Shown: positions 15,746 to 25,129 of the stretch, in pieces
Layout: each line of letters opens with the position of its first letter
Position numbering within the stretch: the stretch's first letter is position 1
Assembly (NCBI RefSeq): GCF_001824475.1
Contig: NZ_MHXN01000002.1
Span: 1-47,592, forward strand
Reading direction: 5' to 3'
Origin: Phenylobacterium sp. RIFCSPHIGHO2_01_FULL_69_31
GTDB lineage: Bacteria > Pseudomonadota > Alphaproteobacteria > Caulobacterales > Caulobacteraceae
Length of the DNA: 47,592 nt
Program-made: the position numbers and the translations under genes
The notes under the pieces: model-generated
What the model was told of the DNA's origin: nothing
Databases searched by the model: none
Seen by the model: only the letters and a program-made list of their open reading frames with translations

Positions 15746-17626
15746 CTACTCCTTCCGAAAATACCCGTAGATCCGCTCGGCCAGCTGCTGGCTGACGCCT
15801 TCCACCTTGGCGAGGTCGTCGACGCTGGCGCGGCTGACGCCGCGGGCCGAGCCGAAGGCGTGGAGGAGGGCGCGCTTGCGGCCGGGACCGACCCCGTCGA
15901 TCTCGTCGAGGGGATTGCGCTTCATGTCGATGGCCCGGCGGGTGCGGTGGCTGCCGATGGCGAAGCGGTGAGCTTCGTCGCGGAGGCGCTGGAGGTAGTA
16001 GAGTACCGGCGACTTGTGGTCGAACCGGAAGGGCTCCTTGCCGGGGACGAAGAAGCGTTCCATGCCGGCGTCGCGGTCCAGGCCCTTGGCGACGCCGACC
16101 ACCGGGATGTCGTCGACGCCGAGGTCGGCCATGATCTCCAGCGCCGCGGCGAGCTGGCCGGCGCCGCCGTCGAGCAGGACGAGGTCGGGGCGGACGGCGC
16201 CCTCCCCCTCCTCCTCTTCCTTGACCAGGCGCGAGAAGCGGCGGCGCAGCACCTCCTTCATCATGCCGAAGTCGTCGCCGGGGGTGATGTCCGTGCTCTT
16301 GATGTTGAACTTGCGGTACTGGCTCTTCTGGAAGCCGTCGGGACCGGCCACGATCATGCCGCCGACGGCGTTCGTGCCCATGATGTGGCTGTTGTCGTAG
16401 ACCTCGATCCGCTCGGGCATGGCCTCCAGCCCGAAGGCTTCGCAGACCCCGGCCAGCAGCTTGGACTGGGCCGAGCTCTCGGCCATCTTGCGGCCCAGGG
16501 CCTCGCGGGCGTTGGTGAAGGCGTGCTCGACGAGCTGTCTCTTCTCGCCGCGCTGGGGGCGCTGCATCTCGACCTTGCGGCCCGACTTCTGGGCGAAGGC
16601 CTCGCAGAGGAGGTCGCGCTCGGCCGGCTCGACATTGACCAGGATCGCCCTGGGGATCGGCTTGTCGTCGTAGAACTGGCCCAGGAAGGCGCCCATGATG
16701 TCGGCGTCCTCGTCGGACTTGTCGACCCGGGGGAAATAGGCGCGGTTGCCCCAGTTCTGGCCGGCGCGGAAGAAGAAGACCTGGACGCAGGCCTGGCCGC
16801 CCTCGGCGTGGAGGGCGAAGACGTCGCCCTCCTCCAGGGTCTCGGGGTTGATCTGCTGTTCCTGGGCGACGGAGGCCAGGGCGCGGATGCGGTCGCGCAG
16901 GCGGGCGGCGCGCTCGAACTCCATCTCCTCGGCGGCGGCGGTCATCTCCTGCGCCATCCGCGCCATAACCGCCCGGCTCTTGCCGCGCAGGAAGGCCTCG
17001 GCCTCGGCGACCAGGCCGGCATAGTCCTCGAGGCTGACTAGCCCCGTGCAGGGGGCGGCGCAGCGCTTGATCTGGTGCAGCATGCACGGGCGCGTGCGGG
17101 TCTCGTACACGCTGTCGGAGCAGGAGCGCAGGAGGAAGGCCTTCTGCAGGGTGTTGAGCGTCTTGTTGACCGCGTTGGCGCTGGCGAAGGGGCCGAAGTA
17201 GTCGCCCTTGATGGTGTGGGCGCCGCGGTGCTTGCGCAGCTGGGCGGCCGGGTGCTCGCGGCGGATGACGATCTCGGGGAAGGACTTGTCGTCGCGCAGC
17301 AGGACGTTGAAGCGGGGCTTGAGCTGCTTGATCAGGTTGATCTCGAGCAGCAGGGCGTCGGTCTCGGTCCGGGTGGTGACGAACTCCATCGACCGAGTGG
17401 CGTCGACCATGTGGGCGATGCGCTGGGTGTGGAAGCGGCCCTGGGCGTACTGGATCACGCGCTTCTTCAGGCTGCGCGCTTTGCCCACATAGAGAACCTC
17501 GCCGTCTTCGCCGATCATGCGATAGACGCCGGGCTTGTCGGGCAGCCGCCGGACCTCGTCCTTGATGAGGGCCGCGCCTTTCAGGGGCGGGGGCTCATTT
17601 ATGAGTGACGGCGGGCCTTCGAGCAT
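15746..17626 (-). CDS. uvrC: Excinuclease ABC subunit C
   Basis: UvrC makes both incisions in nucleotide excision repair together with UvrAB. All parts are visible: the GIY-YIG nuclease domain ([25 protein letters not shown]), a cysteine-containing region ([15 protein letters not shown]), the UVR motif ([14 protein letters not shown]), the RNase H-like domain ([20 protein letters not shown], then [13 protein letters not shown]) and tandem helix-hairpin-helix motifs at the C-terminus ([26 protein letters not shown]). I start at the ATG at 17626 (626 residues), which is near the family length. The frame stays open to 17743 but that would overlap the divergent kinase start. It ends seven bases after the convergent LysR gene. 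Confidence 0.96.
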   Translation of the reverse strand: MLEGPPSLINEPPPLKGAALIKDEVRRLPDKPGVYRMIGEDGEVLYVGKARSLKKRVIQYAQGRFHTQRIAHMVDATRSMEFVTTRTETDALLLEINLIKQLKPRFNVLLRDDKSFPEIVIRREHPAAQLRKHRGAHTIKGDYFGPFASANAVNKTLNTLQKAFLLRSCSDSVYETRTRPCMLHQIKRCAAPCTGLVSLEDYAGLVAEAEAFLRGKSRAVMARMAQEMTAAAEEMEFERAARLRDRIRALASVAQEQQINPETLEEGDVFALHAEGGQACVQVFFFRAGQNWGNRAYFPRVDKSDEDADIMGAFLGQFYDDKPIPRAILVNVEPAERDLLCEAFAQKSGRKVEMQRPQRGEKRQLVEHAFTNAREALGRKMAESSAQSKLLAGVCEAFGLEAMPERIEVYDNSHIMGTNAVGGMIVAGPDGFQKSQYRKFNIKSTDITPGDDFGMMKEVLRRRFSRLVKEEEEGEGAVRPDLVLLDGGAGQLAAALEIMADLGVDDIPVVGVAKGLDRDAGMERFFVPGKEPFRFDHKSPVLYYLQRLRDEAHRFAIGSHRTRRAIDMKRNPLDEIDGVGPGRKRALLHAFGSARGVSRASVDDLAKVEGVSQQLAERIYGYFRKE

Positions 17627-17729
17627 GGCGTCAATATAGGCGAGTCCGGACGGTCCGGCAGGGGCGGTGCGCGCGCGTGGAACAGGCTTGGCCTTGGCGC
17701 GTTGTGCGCCGAAGGGGGAAACGGACGGC

Positions 17730-19238
17730 ATGGACGCCAGCATCGAGAATCTGCCGGCGCCCCGGATAGCCGAGTTACAGCCGGACTTCGCCGCGCTGTT
17801 CCGCGTGCTGCCCAGCCCCTACATGATCATTGATCGCGACTTCCGGTATGTGGAGGTCAACGCGGCCTATTGCGCGGTGCTGGAGCGCCGTCGCGAGGAT
17901 CTGATCGGGCGCAACCTGTTCGAGGCGTTTCCGGACGCGGGTGAGAGCGGGCGGCGGCTGCGGGCCTCGTTCCAGCGGGTGCTGGACACCGGGCGGCCGG
18001 ACTCCCTGCCCCTGATCCCCTACGCCATCGAGCGGCCCGCCAGCCGCGGCGGCGGGTTCGAGATGCGCTACTGGTCGGCGGCGCACGTGCCGCTGCCGGG
18101 GCCTGACGGCCAGGTGGCGTTCGTCGTCCAGAACACCGTGGACGTCACCGAGCTGCAGCAGCTTAAGGCCATGGCGTTCGGCCCGGGCGGGCCGCCGCCG
18201 CCCGCGCCGGGCGAGTCGGACCTGCTGCAGCGGGCGCGCGAGGTCGAGGCGGCGAACCTCAGCCTGATGCGCGAGACCCAGGACCTGCGCGACCTGTTCA
18301 TGCAGGCGCCGGGGTTCATGGCGGTGCTGGCGGGGCAAGAGCTGCGCTTCGCCCTGGTGAACAACGCTTACCAGCAGCTGATCGGCCACCGGCAGGTGAT
18401 CGGGCGGACCATCGATGAGGCCCTGCCGGAGGTGCGCGAGCAGGGGTTCGTGGAACTGCTGCACGGCGTGATGGACCGGCGCGAGCCCTATATAGGCAAG
18501 GCGCTGAGCGTGAAGCTGCGGCGCACGGAGGACGCACCGCTGGAGGAGCGGTTCGTCGACTTCATCTACCAGCCGCTGCTGCTGCCCGACGGGACGGTCT
18601 CGGGGGTGTTCGTCGAGGGTAGCGACGTGACCGACCGGGTGCTGGCCGAGCGGCAGCAGAAGCTGCTGGTCGACGAGCTGAACCACCGGGTGAAGAACAG
18701 CCTCGCCACCGTGCAGGCGATCGCCAGCCAGACCCTGCGCTCGACGCCGGAGCCGCGGGCGTTCCGCGATGCGTTCGAGGCGCGGCTCATCGCCCTGTCG
18801 GCCACCCACGATCTCTTGACGGCCACGAGCTGGCGAGGGGCGGAGCTGCGGGACGTGCTTTTGGTGGAACTTCGGCCCTATGCGCCGAACCGCTACGTGC
18901 TGGAGGGCGGGGACGTGGACCTGGCGCCCAGCGAGGCGCTGGCCCTGGGCCTGGTGGTGCACGAGCTGGCCACCAATGCGGCCAAGTACGGGGCGCTGTC
19001 GGAGGGCGAGGGCTGCGTCGAGGCGCGCTGGAGCGTCGAGGACGGACGGCTCAGCCTGGTCTGGCGGGAGCGCGGCGGGCCGCCCGTGGCGCCGCCCACG
19101 CGGGTCGGCTTCGGCTCGCGTCTGATCGAGCGCAGCCTGGCGGGCAACCTGGGCGGGTCGGCGCGGCTGGACTTCGCGCCCGGGGGCCTGATCTGCCACA
19201 TCGAGCTGCCGCTGGCAGGGGCCGCGGCTAGATCCTGA
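17730..19238 (+). CDS. PAS-domain sensor histidine kinase, HWE family
   Basis: The 502-residue soluble kinase has two PAS-like sensor regions. The first is about residues 20-140 ([21 protein letters not shown]), the second about 190-300 ([22 protein letters not shown]). They are followed by an HWE-type kinase core. The phospho-accepting histidine is His319 in [20 protein letters not shown], and the N box is [14 protein letters not shown] with Asn416. A late [11 protein letters not shown] is the G2-like segment of the family. No transmembrane helix or linked response regulator is present, so it is an orphan cytoplasmic sensor. In alphaproteobacteria such kinases often feed the general stress response; that is only a possibility here. 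ATG 17730 follows GGGGGAA. Confidence 0.9.
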   Translation: MDASIENLPAPRIAELQPDFAALFRVLPSPYMIIDRDFRYVEVNAAYCAVLERRREDLIGRNLFEAFPDAGESGRRLRASFQRVLDTGRPDSLPLIPYAIERPASRGGGFEMRYWSAAHVPLPGPDGQVAFVVQNTVDVTELQQLKAMAFGPGGPPPPAPGESDLLQRAREVEAANLSLMRETQDLRDLFMQAPGFMAVLAGQELRFALVNNAYQQLIGHRQVIGRTIDEALPEVREQGFVELLHGVMDRREPYIGKALSVKLRRTEDAPLEERFVDFIYQPLLLPDGTVSGVFVEGSDVTDRVLAERQQKLLVDELNHRVKNSLATVQAIASQTLRSTPEPRAFRDAFEARLIALSATHDLLTATSWRGAELRDVLLVELRPYAPNRYVLEGGDVDLAPSEALALGLVVHELATNAAKYGALSEGEGCVEARWSVEDGRLSLVWRERGGPPVAPPTRVGFGSRLIERSLAGNLGGSARLDFAPGGLICHIELPLAGAAARS

Positions 19239-21018
19239 TCGCCCCGGCGGCCAACCGGTCCCAGACGGACTTGGTCAGCTTCACATAGCCCTTCTTGGGG
19301 TCGTGGAAGAACAGCGGGCCCTTGATCTTGGCCGGATCATAGCCGTCGGCGACCAGGTCGACTTTGCGGATCTTGAAGGTGCCGGTGGTGTCCAGCGCGG
19401 GCAAGATGCGGACGAACAGCGGTTGGGCGTAGATCGGCAGCTCGCGGGTCACGTGCTCCCCGAACGCCTTGGCGTCGAAGGCCCCGTCAACCACCAGGGC
19501 CGCCATCCCGGCCCGTCCGTCGGCGCCGTCCACCGCCACGCCGTAGACATTGGCCTGGGCGATGCCCGGGAACGCCTGGAGCCGCTCGGCCACCTCGTTG
19601 GTGGACACGTTCTCGCCCTTCCAGCGGAAGGTGTCGCCGATGCGGTCGACGAAGTAGAAGTAGCCGTCGGCGTCCATCTTCATCAGGTCGCCGGTGGCGA
19701 ACCAGGCGTCGCCCCGGGCGAAGACGTTCTGCAGCACCTTCTTCTCGGAGGCGGCCTTGTCCAGGTAGCCGGAGAACTCGCTGCGCGCGTCGGCGCCGCC
19801 GATTAGGCCGACGCACTGGCCCACCTGGCCGGGGCCGCATTCGATGCACAGGCCGTCTGGCCCGCGGATCACCTGCTCGGCCTCCACATCGTACTGTACG
19901 AGGCGGACGTTGAAGCGCTTGCGAAGCCACTTGGGGATCCGGCCGATGGCGCCCTCGCGGCCGTCGAAGTTGAACATCGACACATTGCCCTCGGTGGAGC
20001 CGTAGAACTCCAGGATCTCGGGAATACGGAAGCGCTGCTTAAGGGTCGGCCAGACGTCCGGGCGCAGGCCGTTGCCGAACGCCATGCGGATCTTGTGCCG
20101 GGTCTCATCGTCTACCGGCTCGTGGTTGACCAGGTAGCGGCAGAGCTCGCCGATGTAGACGAACATGGTGCAGCGCTCTTCGGCGATCTCGCTCCAGAAG
20201 TGGCTGGCCGAGAACTTGCGCCGCAGGACGACCGAGCCGCCGTTGAGCAGGGCCGCGCCCAGGGCGCAGAGTCCGCCGGTGGCGTGATAGAGCGGCAGAG
20301 CGACGTAGACGCGGTCCTTGTCGGTGGCGCCCGTCGAGCCCGCGAAGCCACGCATGTAGAGCTGGGCCCGCATGTGGGTGATCCGCGCCGCCTTGGGCAG
20401 GCCCGTGGTGCCCGAGGTGTAGAGCAGGAGCGCGGTGTCGCTGGCGGTCATGCCCTCGCGCACGGCGCGGTCGGGCGCCAGCTGGCTGCAGCTCTTCAGC
20501 GCCTGGACCAGGTCGCGCTGGTCGCCGTGCGCGGGCCCCAGCACCCATTGTTGCATGGGCCGCTCGACCAGGGGCTTGGCCTGTTCGAAGACCGGCGAGG
20601 TCTCGCCGTCGACGATGATGTGGCCCGCGCCCGAGATGCTGAGGCAGTGCGCCAGCGGCAGGCCGGAGAGCTGGTTGTTGATCAGGGCGGTGACCACGCC
20701 GACCTTCGACAGGCCGTACCAGATGGCGAAGTACTCCAGCCGATTGGGCATGAAGAGGGCCACCGTCTGGCCGCGGCGCAGGTTCAGGCCCTTGGCCCAG
20801 TGCGCGTAGCGGTTGGCGATGCCGTCCAGCTCGCCGTAGGTGACCGTGCGACCCTCGAAGGTCATGGCCGGCCGATCGCGCCACTGGGCCACGGCGGACT
20901 CCAGGTCGTCGCAGATCAGGTTGTCCGAATCCCGGGCGATGGTCTTGACCCGCTTCAGGGTCCTGCTGAGTCCTTTCCAGAACCGCCAGTCGCGCTTGAG
21001 CCTGGCATTGAGCCGCAT
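19228..21018 (-). CDS. Long-chain acyl-CoA synthetase, FATP-type
   Basis: This 596-residue AMP-forming enzyme activates fatty acids, or similar carboxylic acids, to CoA thioesters. The P-loop is LLLYTSGTTGLPKAARITH, the adenine motif is EFYGSTEGNVSMFNF, and the VLACS/FATP motif YFYFVDRIGDTFRWKGENVST is clear. The C-terminal GTFKIRKVDLVADGYDP belongs to the very-long-chain/FATP branch rather than classical FadD. ATG 21018 has GGAGG six bases upstream; a GTG two codons earlier is less likely. It overlaps the end of the convergent kinase by 11 bases. A role in lipid or sterol side-chain uptake is possible but not shown. Confidence 0.92.
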   Translation of the reverse strand: MRLNARLKRDWRFWKGLSRTLKRVKTIARDSDNLICDDLESAVAQWRDRPAMTFEGRTVTYGELDGIANRYAHWAKGLNLRRGQTVALFMPNRLEYFAIWYGLSKVGVVTALINNQLSGLPLAHCLSISGAGHIIVDGETSPVFEQAKPLVERPMQQWVLGPAHGDQRDLVQALKSCSQLAPDRAVREGMTASDTALLLYTSGTTGLPKAARITHMRAQLYMRGFAGSTGATDKDRVYVALPLYHATGGLCALGAALLNGGSVVLRRKFSASHFWSEIAEERCTMFVYIGELCRYLVNHEPVDDETRHKIRMAFGNGLRPDVWPTLKQRFRIPEILEFYGSTEGNVSMFNFDGREGAIGRIPKWLRKRFNVRLVQYDVEAEQVIRGPDGLCIECGPGQVGQCVGLIGGADARSEFSGYLDKAASEKKVLQNVFARGDAWFATGDLMKMDADGYFYFVDRIGDTFRWKGENVSTNEVAERLQAFPGIAQANVYGVAVDGADGRAGMAALVVDGAFDAKAFGEHVTRELPIYAQPLFVRILPALDTTGTFKIRKVDLVADGYDPAKIKGPLFFHDPKKGYVKLTKSVWDRLAAGAIRI

Positions 21019-21285
21019 CCGCACCTCCAGTCCCCCGGACCTTGGCGAGCGCCGGTAGGACCGGTCAAGCGCCGCCGAACGCCAGGGCCCGGGTCAACGG
21101 TCGCGGCGCCGCGGGCGCGCTCTGAATGTGGCGACGGATTGGCGAGATCAGGTCGAGAATTCGTCAAGTTGTCGCATGTATAGATGGCAACCTTGAAAGC
21201 ATGACTTCCCCACGGCATAGCTTTCCATGGAACCTGACCGCAATAACAGCGTTTGTTACCTCCGACACATCCTTGGAGGGACGAA

Positions 21286-22236
21286 ATGTCGATGGACTTC
21301 AACGGACGCGAGTCCGACAAGCCGATCACCGACCAGGAAGGCGTGATGTTCGTCGCCCAGCCGGTGTGGGAACGCAGCCGCAAGCGCAAGGGTTTCGGGG
21401 CCCGCCGGGCAGCCGCTCCCGCCGCCGCCACGCCCGTGGCGCCCGAGCCGCGCAGCTTCGCCGCCGAGCGGGACGACGAGGAGCCGATGATCCTGGACTC
21501 GCCCGTGGACCGCGCCTCGATGGACCGCCCTCTGTCCGACCGGGACTACGTGCGCTCGGAATATGCGACGATGAACACCACGACGCCCTCGACTCTGGCG
21601 AGCGAGCCGATCCGCGAGCGGGAGGCTGACACGGGCCTCGTGGCGCCCATCGGCGTCGGCCGCAGCACGTCGCGGTCCACCCGTGTGGCCAAGTCCAATG
21701 GCGTCGCCCCCGCGGCGATCGCGGCCGGCGTGGTGGCGCTGGGCGCCCTGGGCGCGACCGGCTGGTACATGAGCCGCGACACCGCCGACGGCGTCCCGGA
21801 GCTGACCCCCGGCTCGACCACCAGCCAGGTCGCCGCCGCCCCGCTGACGCCGACCGATCCGCCGGCGCAGATGGCGATGAACACGGCTGTCCCGCCGCCG
21901 GTCGCGCCGCCGCCCGCGGCCGAGCCCCGCGCCGCCGAGACGCCGCGCACGTCTGCCCCGGTTCGCACCGGCCGCGCCCGCCCGGCCGCCACGGCGCCGA
22001 GCGCCGGCTCTGAAGGCGTCAACGCGAGCACCACCGCCGCCCTACCCGATGGTCCGCAGCCCTATTCGAGCGTGAGCCCGGGCGCGACGGCGCCGACGCA
22101 GGTGAATCCGCCCCTGGTGACCCTGCCGCCCGCCGGCGAGGCGCCGGCGGCCATCCCGCAGACGCCGCCCACGGCGGCGCCGGAGCCGACCACCACGCCG
22201 GAGGCCACGCCGCCGACCGAGTCCCCGCCGCAGTAA
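21286..22236 (+). CDS. Proline-rich single-pass membrane protein, unknown function
   Basis: I do not recognise a family. The 316-residue protein has a polar, charged N-terminal half (about residues 1-135) and one hydrophobic helix around 139-161 (APAAIAAGVVALGALGATGWYM). The long C-terminal tail is dominated by Pro, Ala and Thr with repeated PP and APEP patterns. This implies a cytoplasmic N-terminus and an extended periplasmic tail, a layout seen in envelope-spanning linker proteins. GGAGGG at 21275-21280 supports the ATG at 21286. The gene stands alone between the acyl-CoA synthetase and the monooxygenase and has its own terminator. Confidence 0.7.
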   Translation: MSMDFNGRESDKPITDQEGVMFVAQPVWERSRKRKGFGARRAAAPAAATPVAPEPRSFAAERDDEEPMILDSPVDRASMDRPLSDRDYVRSEYATMNTTTPSTLASEPIREREADTGLVAPIGVGRSTSRSTRVAKSNGVAPAAIAAGVVALGALGATGWYMSRDTADGVPELTPGSTTSQVAAAPLTPTDPPAQMAMNTAVPPPVAPPPAAEPRAAETPRTSAPVRTGRARPAATAPSAGSEGVNASTTAALPDGPQPYSSVSPGATAPTQVNPPLVTLPPAGEAPAAIPQTPPTAAPEPTTTPEATPPTESPPQ

Positions 22237-22257
22237 GCGGCGACCTCGACCGTTGGG

Positions 22258-22287
22258 GAAGGGCGCAGCTGAGAGGCTGCGCCCTTC
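22258..22287 (+). terminator. Intrinsic terminator after the proline-rich protein gene
   Basis: GAAGGGCGCAGC pairs perfectly with GCTGCGCCCTTC around a 6-base loop (TGAGAG), followed by TGCATTT. The U-tract is weak but the 12-base-pair stem, 22 bases after the stop codon, is strong. Confidence 0.75.
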
Positions 22288-22353
22288 TGCATTTCCCTCT
22301 CCCCGCGGAACTCCGGTATCCTGTCCGCAAAAGAAGACCGCGGGAGGAAGACG

Positions 22354-23976
22354 ATGGCCGACGGCGCGCAAGGCGGCGCCTACGATGTTGCGATCGTGGG
22401 CGCAGGCTTCTCCGGGCTCTACATGCTGCACCGTTTGCGGGAGCTGGGCCTCTCGGCCCGGGTCTTCGAGGCGGGACCCAGCGTGGGCGGCACCTGGTAC
22501 TGGAACCGTTATCCTGGCGCGCGGGTCGATATCGAGAGTCAGGAGTACTGCTACTCGTTCTCGCCGGAGTTGGACGCGGAATGGACGTGGAGCGAGCGCT
22601 ACGCCGCACAGCCGGAGTTGCTGGCCTATCTGAACCACGTGGCCGACCGCTTTGACCTGCGTCCCGACATCCAGCTCGAGACCCGGGTCACCGCCGCCCA
22701 CTACGCTGAGGCGGCCCGGCGCTGGATGGTGACCACCGACCGCGGCGAGCGGGTGACGGCCCGGCACGTGGTCATGGCCACCGGCTGCCTGTCCGTGGCC
22801 AAGGAGCCGGACATGCCGGGCGCGGACAGCTTCGCGGGCGCCAGCTACCACACCCACCGGTGGCCGGATGGCGGCGTCGACTTCACCGGGAAGCGGGTGG
22901 CGGTGATCGGAACCGGCTCATCCGCCATCCAGGCGATCCCGCAGATCGCGGCGCAGGCGGCGCACCTGACTGTCTACCAGCGGACGCCGAACTTCAGCGT
23001 CCCGGCGCACAACGGGCCGACGGACCCCGCCGTCGCCGCCGACTGGGCCGCCAACCGGGCGCAGTACCGGCAGGAGGCGCGGGACGCCGGCTTCGCCATC
23101 CGGGCGGTACGGCAAGCGGAAGAGACCGCCCTGGCGGTCTCGCCTGAGGAGCGCGCCGCCGCCTTCGAAGCCCGCTGGGCCCACGGCGGGTTCTGCCTGC
23201 TGGGCGCCTACAGCGACCTGATCTTCGACAAGGCGGCCAACGATACGGCCGTGGCGTTCGTCGCGGACAAGATCCGCAGCCTGGTCGAGGACCCGGCCAC
23301 CGCCGAGAAGCTGATCCCCAAGACCTATCCCATCGGGTCGAAGCGGATCTGCGTCGACACCGGCTACTACCAGACCTTCAACCGGCCCAACGTCTCGCTG
23401 GTCGACCTGATCGAGACGCCGATCGAGGCCATCACCCCGGCCGGCGTGCGGACCACGGCGGGCGAGGAACGCTTCGACGCAATCGTCTACGCCATCGGGT
23501 TCGACGCCATGACCGGCGCGCTCTCGAAGATCGACATCCGCGGCAAGGGCGGCGCGGCGCTGAGGGACCGCTGGGCAGAGGGACCGAAGAGCTACCTGGG
23601 CCTGATGGTGGCCGGCTTCCCCAACCTGTTCATCGTGACCGGGCCGGGCAGCCCCTCGGTGCTGTCCAACATGGCGGTGTCCATCGAGCAGCACGTGGAA
23701 TGGATCTCGGACTGCATCGCCTGGATGGGCGAGCGGCAGGCCGACGCCATCGAGGCCAGCGAGGCGGCGCAGGAGGCCTGGGTTGCGCACGTGAACGAGG
23801 TGGCCGACCTGACGCTCTATCCGCAGGCCAACTCCTGGTACCTGGGCGCCAACGTGCCCGGAAAGCCCCGGGTCTTCATGCCCTACATCGGCGGCTTCCC
23901 GGCCTATCGCGAGAAGTGCGCCGAGGTGGCGGCCAAGGGCTACGAGGGCTTCCTGGTGACGGCCGGCGGAGCCTGA
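22354..23976 (+). CDS. Flavin-containing monooxygenase, Baeyer-Villiger type
   Basis: The 540-residue enzyme has the class B flavoprotein monooxygenase layout. The FAD-binding Rossmann motif is VAIVGAGFSGLY near residue 12, and the NADPH-binding motif VAVIGTGSSAIQ lies after residue 180. Between them, residues 160-172 (FAGASYHTHRWPD) match the Baeyer-Villiger fingerprint FxGxxxHxxxWP. GGTWYWNRYPGARVD is also typical of cyclohexanone-monooxygenase relatives. Such enzymes insert oxygen next to ketones using NADPH and O2; the ketone is unknown. The stop is directly adjacent to the stop of the convergent FKBP gene. Together with the P450 and acyl-CoA synthetase nearby it suggests breakdown of hydrophobic compounds, though these genes are not one operon. 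Confidence 0.92.
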   Translation: MADGAQGGAYDVAIVGAGFSGLYMLHRLRELGLSARVFEAGPSVGGTWYWNRYPGARVDIESQEYCYSFSPELDAEWTWSERYAAQPELLAYLNHVADRFDLRPDIQLETRVTAAHYAEAARRWMVTTDRGERVTARHVVMATGCLSVAKEPDMPGADSFAGASYHTHRWPDGGVDFTGKRVAVIGTGSSAIQAIPQIAAQAAHLTVYQRTPNFSVPAHNGPTDPAVAADWAANRAQYRQEARDAGFAIRAVRQAEETALAVSPEERAAAFEARWAHGGFCLLGAYSDLIFDKAANDTAVAFVADKIRSLVEDPATAEKLIPKTYPIGSKRICVDTGYYQTFNRPNVSLVDLIETPIEAITPAGVRTTAGEERFDAIVYAIGFDAMTGALSKIDIRGKGGAALRDRWAEGPKSYLGLMVAGFPNLFIVTGPGSPSVLSNMAVSIEQHVEWISDCIAWMGERQADAIEASEAAQEAWVAHVNEVADLTLYPQANSWYLGANVPGKPRVFMPYIGGFPAYREKCAEVAAKGYEGFLVTAGGA

Positions 23977-24474
23977 CTATTCACCCCCGATGCCGAGGAG
24001 TTCGATCTCGAACAGCAGGGTGCTGTTGGCGGGGATCGGTTCGCGGTGGCGGTCGCCGTAGGCGATGGGGCCGGGGATGACGAATTCCCAGGTTTCGCCC
24101 ACGCGCATCATCGGCACGCCTTCCTGCCAGCCCTGGATCAGGCGCGGCAGCGGGAAGGTCGCCGGCTCGCCGCGGGCGCGGGAACTGTCGAACACGCGGC
24201 CGTCGATGAAGCGGCCCACGTAGTGGATCGTCACCGTGTCGGTGGGAACCGGACGGGGCGCGGACGCCTTGGCCGCCTTGACGCGATGGGCCTGCAGCCC
24301 CGAGGGCGTGACGATCCAGCCGGGACGGGCCTTGGACCAGGCCTCGTACGCCTTCTGCCCCTGCTCCCACTGTTCCTGCGGCGTGCCGGTGTAGGCGACG
24401 GGCTTCGCGGGCGGGGCGGCGGTAGCGCAGGCGGCGACGAAGAGTGCGGAGGCGGCGGCGGCGATCAGGCGCAT
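23977..24474 (-). CDS. FKBP-type peptidyl-prolyl isomerase lipoprotein
   Basis: The 165-residue precursor has a lipoprotein signal (MRLIAAAASALFVAAC), so the mature protein should be lipid-anchored at Cys16. The C-terminal domain is FKBP: VTIHYVGRFIDGRVFDSS, LIQGWQEGVPMMRVGETWEFVIP, GPIAYGDR and a final TLLFEIELLGI. It should speed proline isomerisation of periplasmic proteins. The FKBP core is of standard length with most drug-pocket aromatic residues (Tyr, Phe, Trp) kept. ATG 24474 is the only sensible start. Confidence 0.9.
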   Translation of the reverse strand: MRLIAAAASALFVAACATAAPPAKPVAYTGTPQEQWEQGQKAYEAWSKARPGWIVTPSGLQAHRVKAAKASAPRPVPTDTVTIHYVGRFIDGRVFDSSRARGEPATFPLPRLIQGWQEGVPMMRVGETWEFVIPGPIAYGDRHREPIPANSTLLFEIELLGIGGE

Positions 24475-24629
24475 GACAGGTCCGAGGGGTGGTGTTTGGA
24501 GCGGTTGGTACGACGTTTTCGCGGCCAGCGCCTAGACGGCCACGGCCGAGAAACGGGCGGCCAACGAAACCAAATCGCGTTCCGTGCGCTCAAGCTGTCT
24601 CGGGGTACTAACAAATGGAGACTTTCTCG

Positions 24630-24872
24630 ATGCGCATCCTGACCGCGGCCCTCGCCGCCTGTGCCGCCGCCAGCCTCGCCGCTTGCAGCAGCCCCGCCGA
24701 CAAACAAGCCGAAGCCACGGCCGACTCGCTGGAGTCGCAAGCCGCCGCGACGCCGAACGAAGCGCAGGAAAAGGCCCTCAACGCTCAGGCGGACGCCGTC
24801 GAGCAGCAGGCCGGCAACGCCGATGGCGGCGCCACCACGGCCAACACGCCGGACACCAGCCCGTCGAAGTAA
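24630..24872 (+). CDS. Small lipoprotein, Ala/Gln-rich
   Basis: The 80-residue precursor begins MRILTAALAACAAASLAACSS; the lipobox LAAC predicts a lipid-anchored mature peptide. The rest (DKQAEATADSLESQAAA, then EAQEKALNAQADAVEQQAG) is helical and amphipathic, with no Cys beyond the lipidated one, which resembles small Lpp-like or entericidin-like envelope peptides. I start at ATG 24630, nine bases after GGAG; ATG 24615 is in frame but spoils the signal peptide start. It is followed by two strong terminators, consistent with a highly expressed monocistronic gene. The family is not identified. Confidence 0.72.
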   Translation: MRILTAALAACAAASLAACSSPADKQAEATADSLESQAAATPNEAQEKALNAQADAVEQQAGNADGGATTANTPDTSPSK

Positions 24873-24936
24873 CGGAGCCGAGCCGCCGCGGCCGGGCCAC
24901 CTGAGTGGCTGCACCGGCGCGGCCGCGAGCGACTTG

Positions 24937-24968
24937 AAACCCCCGGTCCAACTGGATCGGGGGTTTTT
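24937..24968 (+). terminator. Rho-independent terminator 1 after small lipoprotein gene
   Basis: AAACCCCCG pairs with CGGGGGTTT, extended inward by GTCC with GGAT (one G-U pair), around the loop AACT. This gives a 13-base-pair stem followed by TTTTT. Confidence 0.88.
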
Positions 24969-24979
24969 ACATTTGAGGC

Positions 24980-25029
24980 AAATGCGGCGGTTCCGCGGCG
25001 GTTTCGCCACAGGGCCGCCGCATTTTTTT
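24980..25029 (+). terminator. Second hairpin with a 7-T tract
   Basis: AAATGCGGCGG (24980-24990) pairs perfectly with CCGCCGCATTT (25015-25025). The run of seven T at 25023-25029 overlaps the end of the stem. The 24-base loop has its own small stem. It is a second strong terminator-like structure for the lipoprotein transcript, placed about 100 bases before the next gene. Confidence 0.7.
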
Positions 25030-25129
25030 GACGCCGCCGGGAACATTGCGAGCCTTTCCCGGTTCTGGTCCCGGGCTGCATGTCGGCACTGAGAGCCGTC
25101 ATGCTCTTCTGGCTGTAAAGGGGCCTTAA

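Noticed and set aside
17627..17743. Longer N-terminus of UvrC
   Set aside because: It would overlap the divergent kinase start and adds about 39 residues not found in UvrC proteins; ATG 17626 fits the family length.
24873..25129. Possible small RNA between the lipoprotein and PEP-CTERM genes
   Set aside because: The two hairpins are explained as tandem terminators of the lipoprotein mRNA; there is no space for a clear promoter and second transcript between them.
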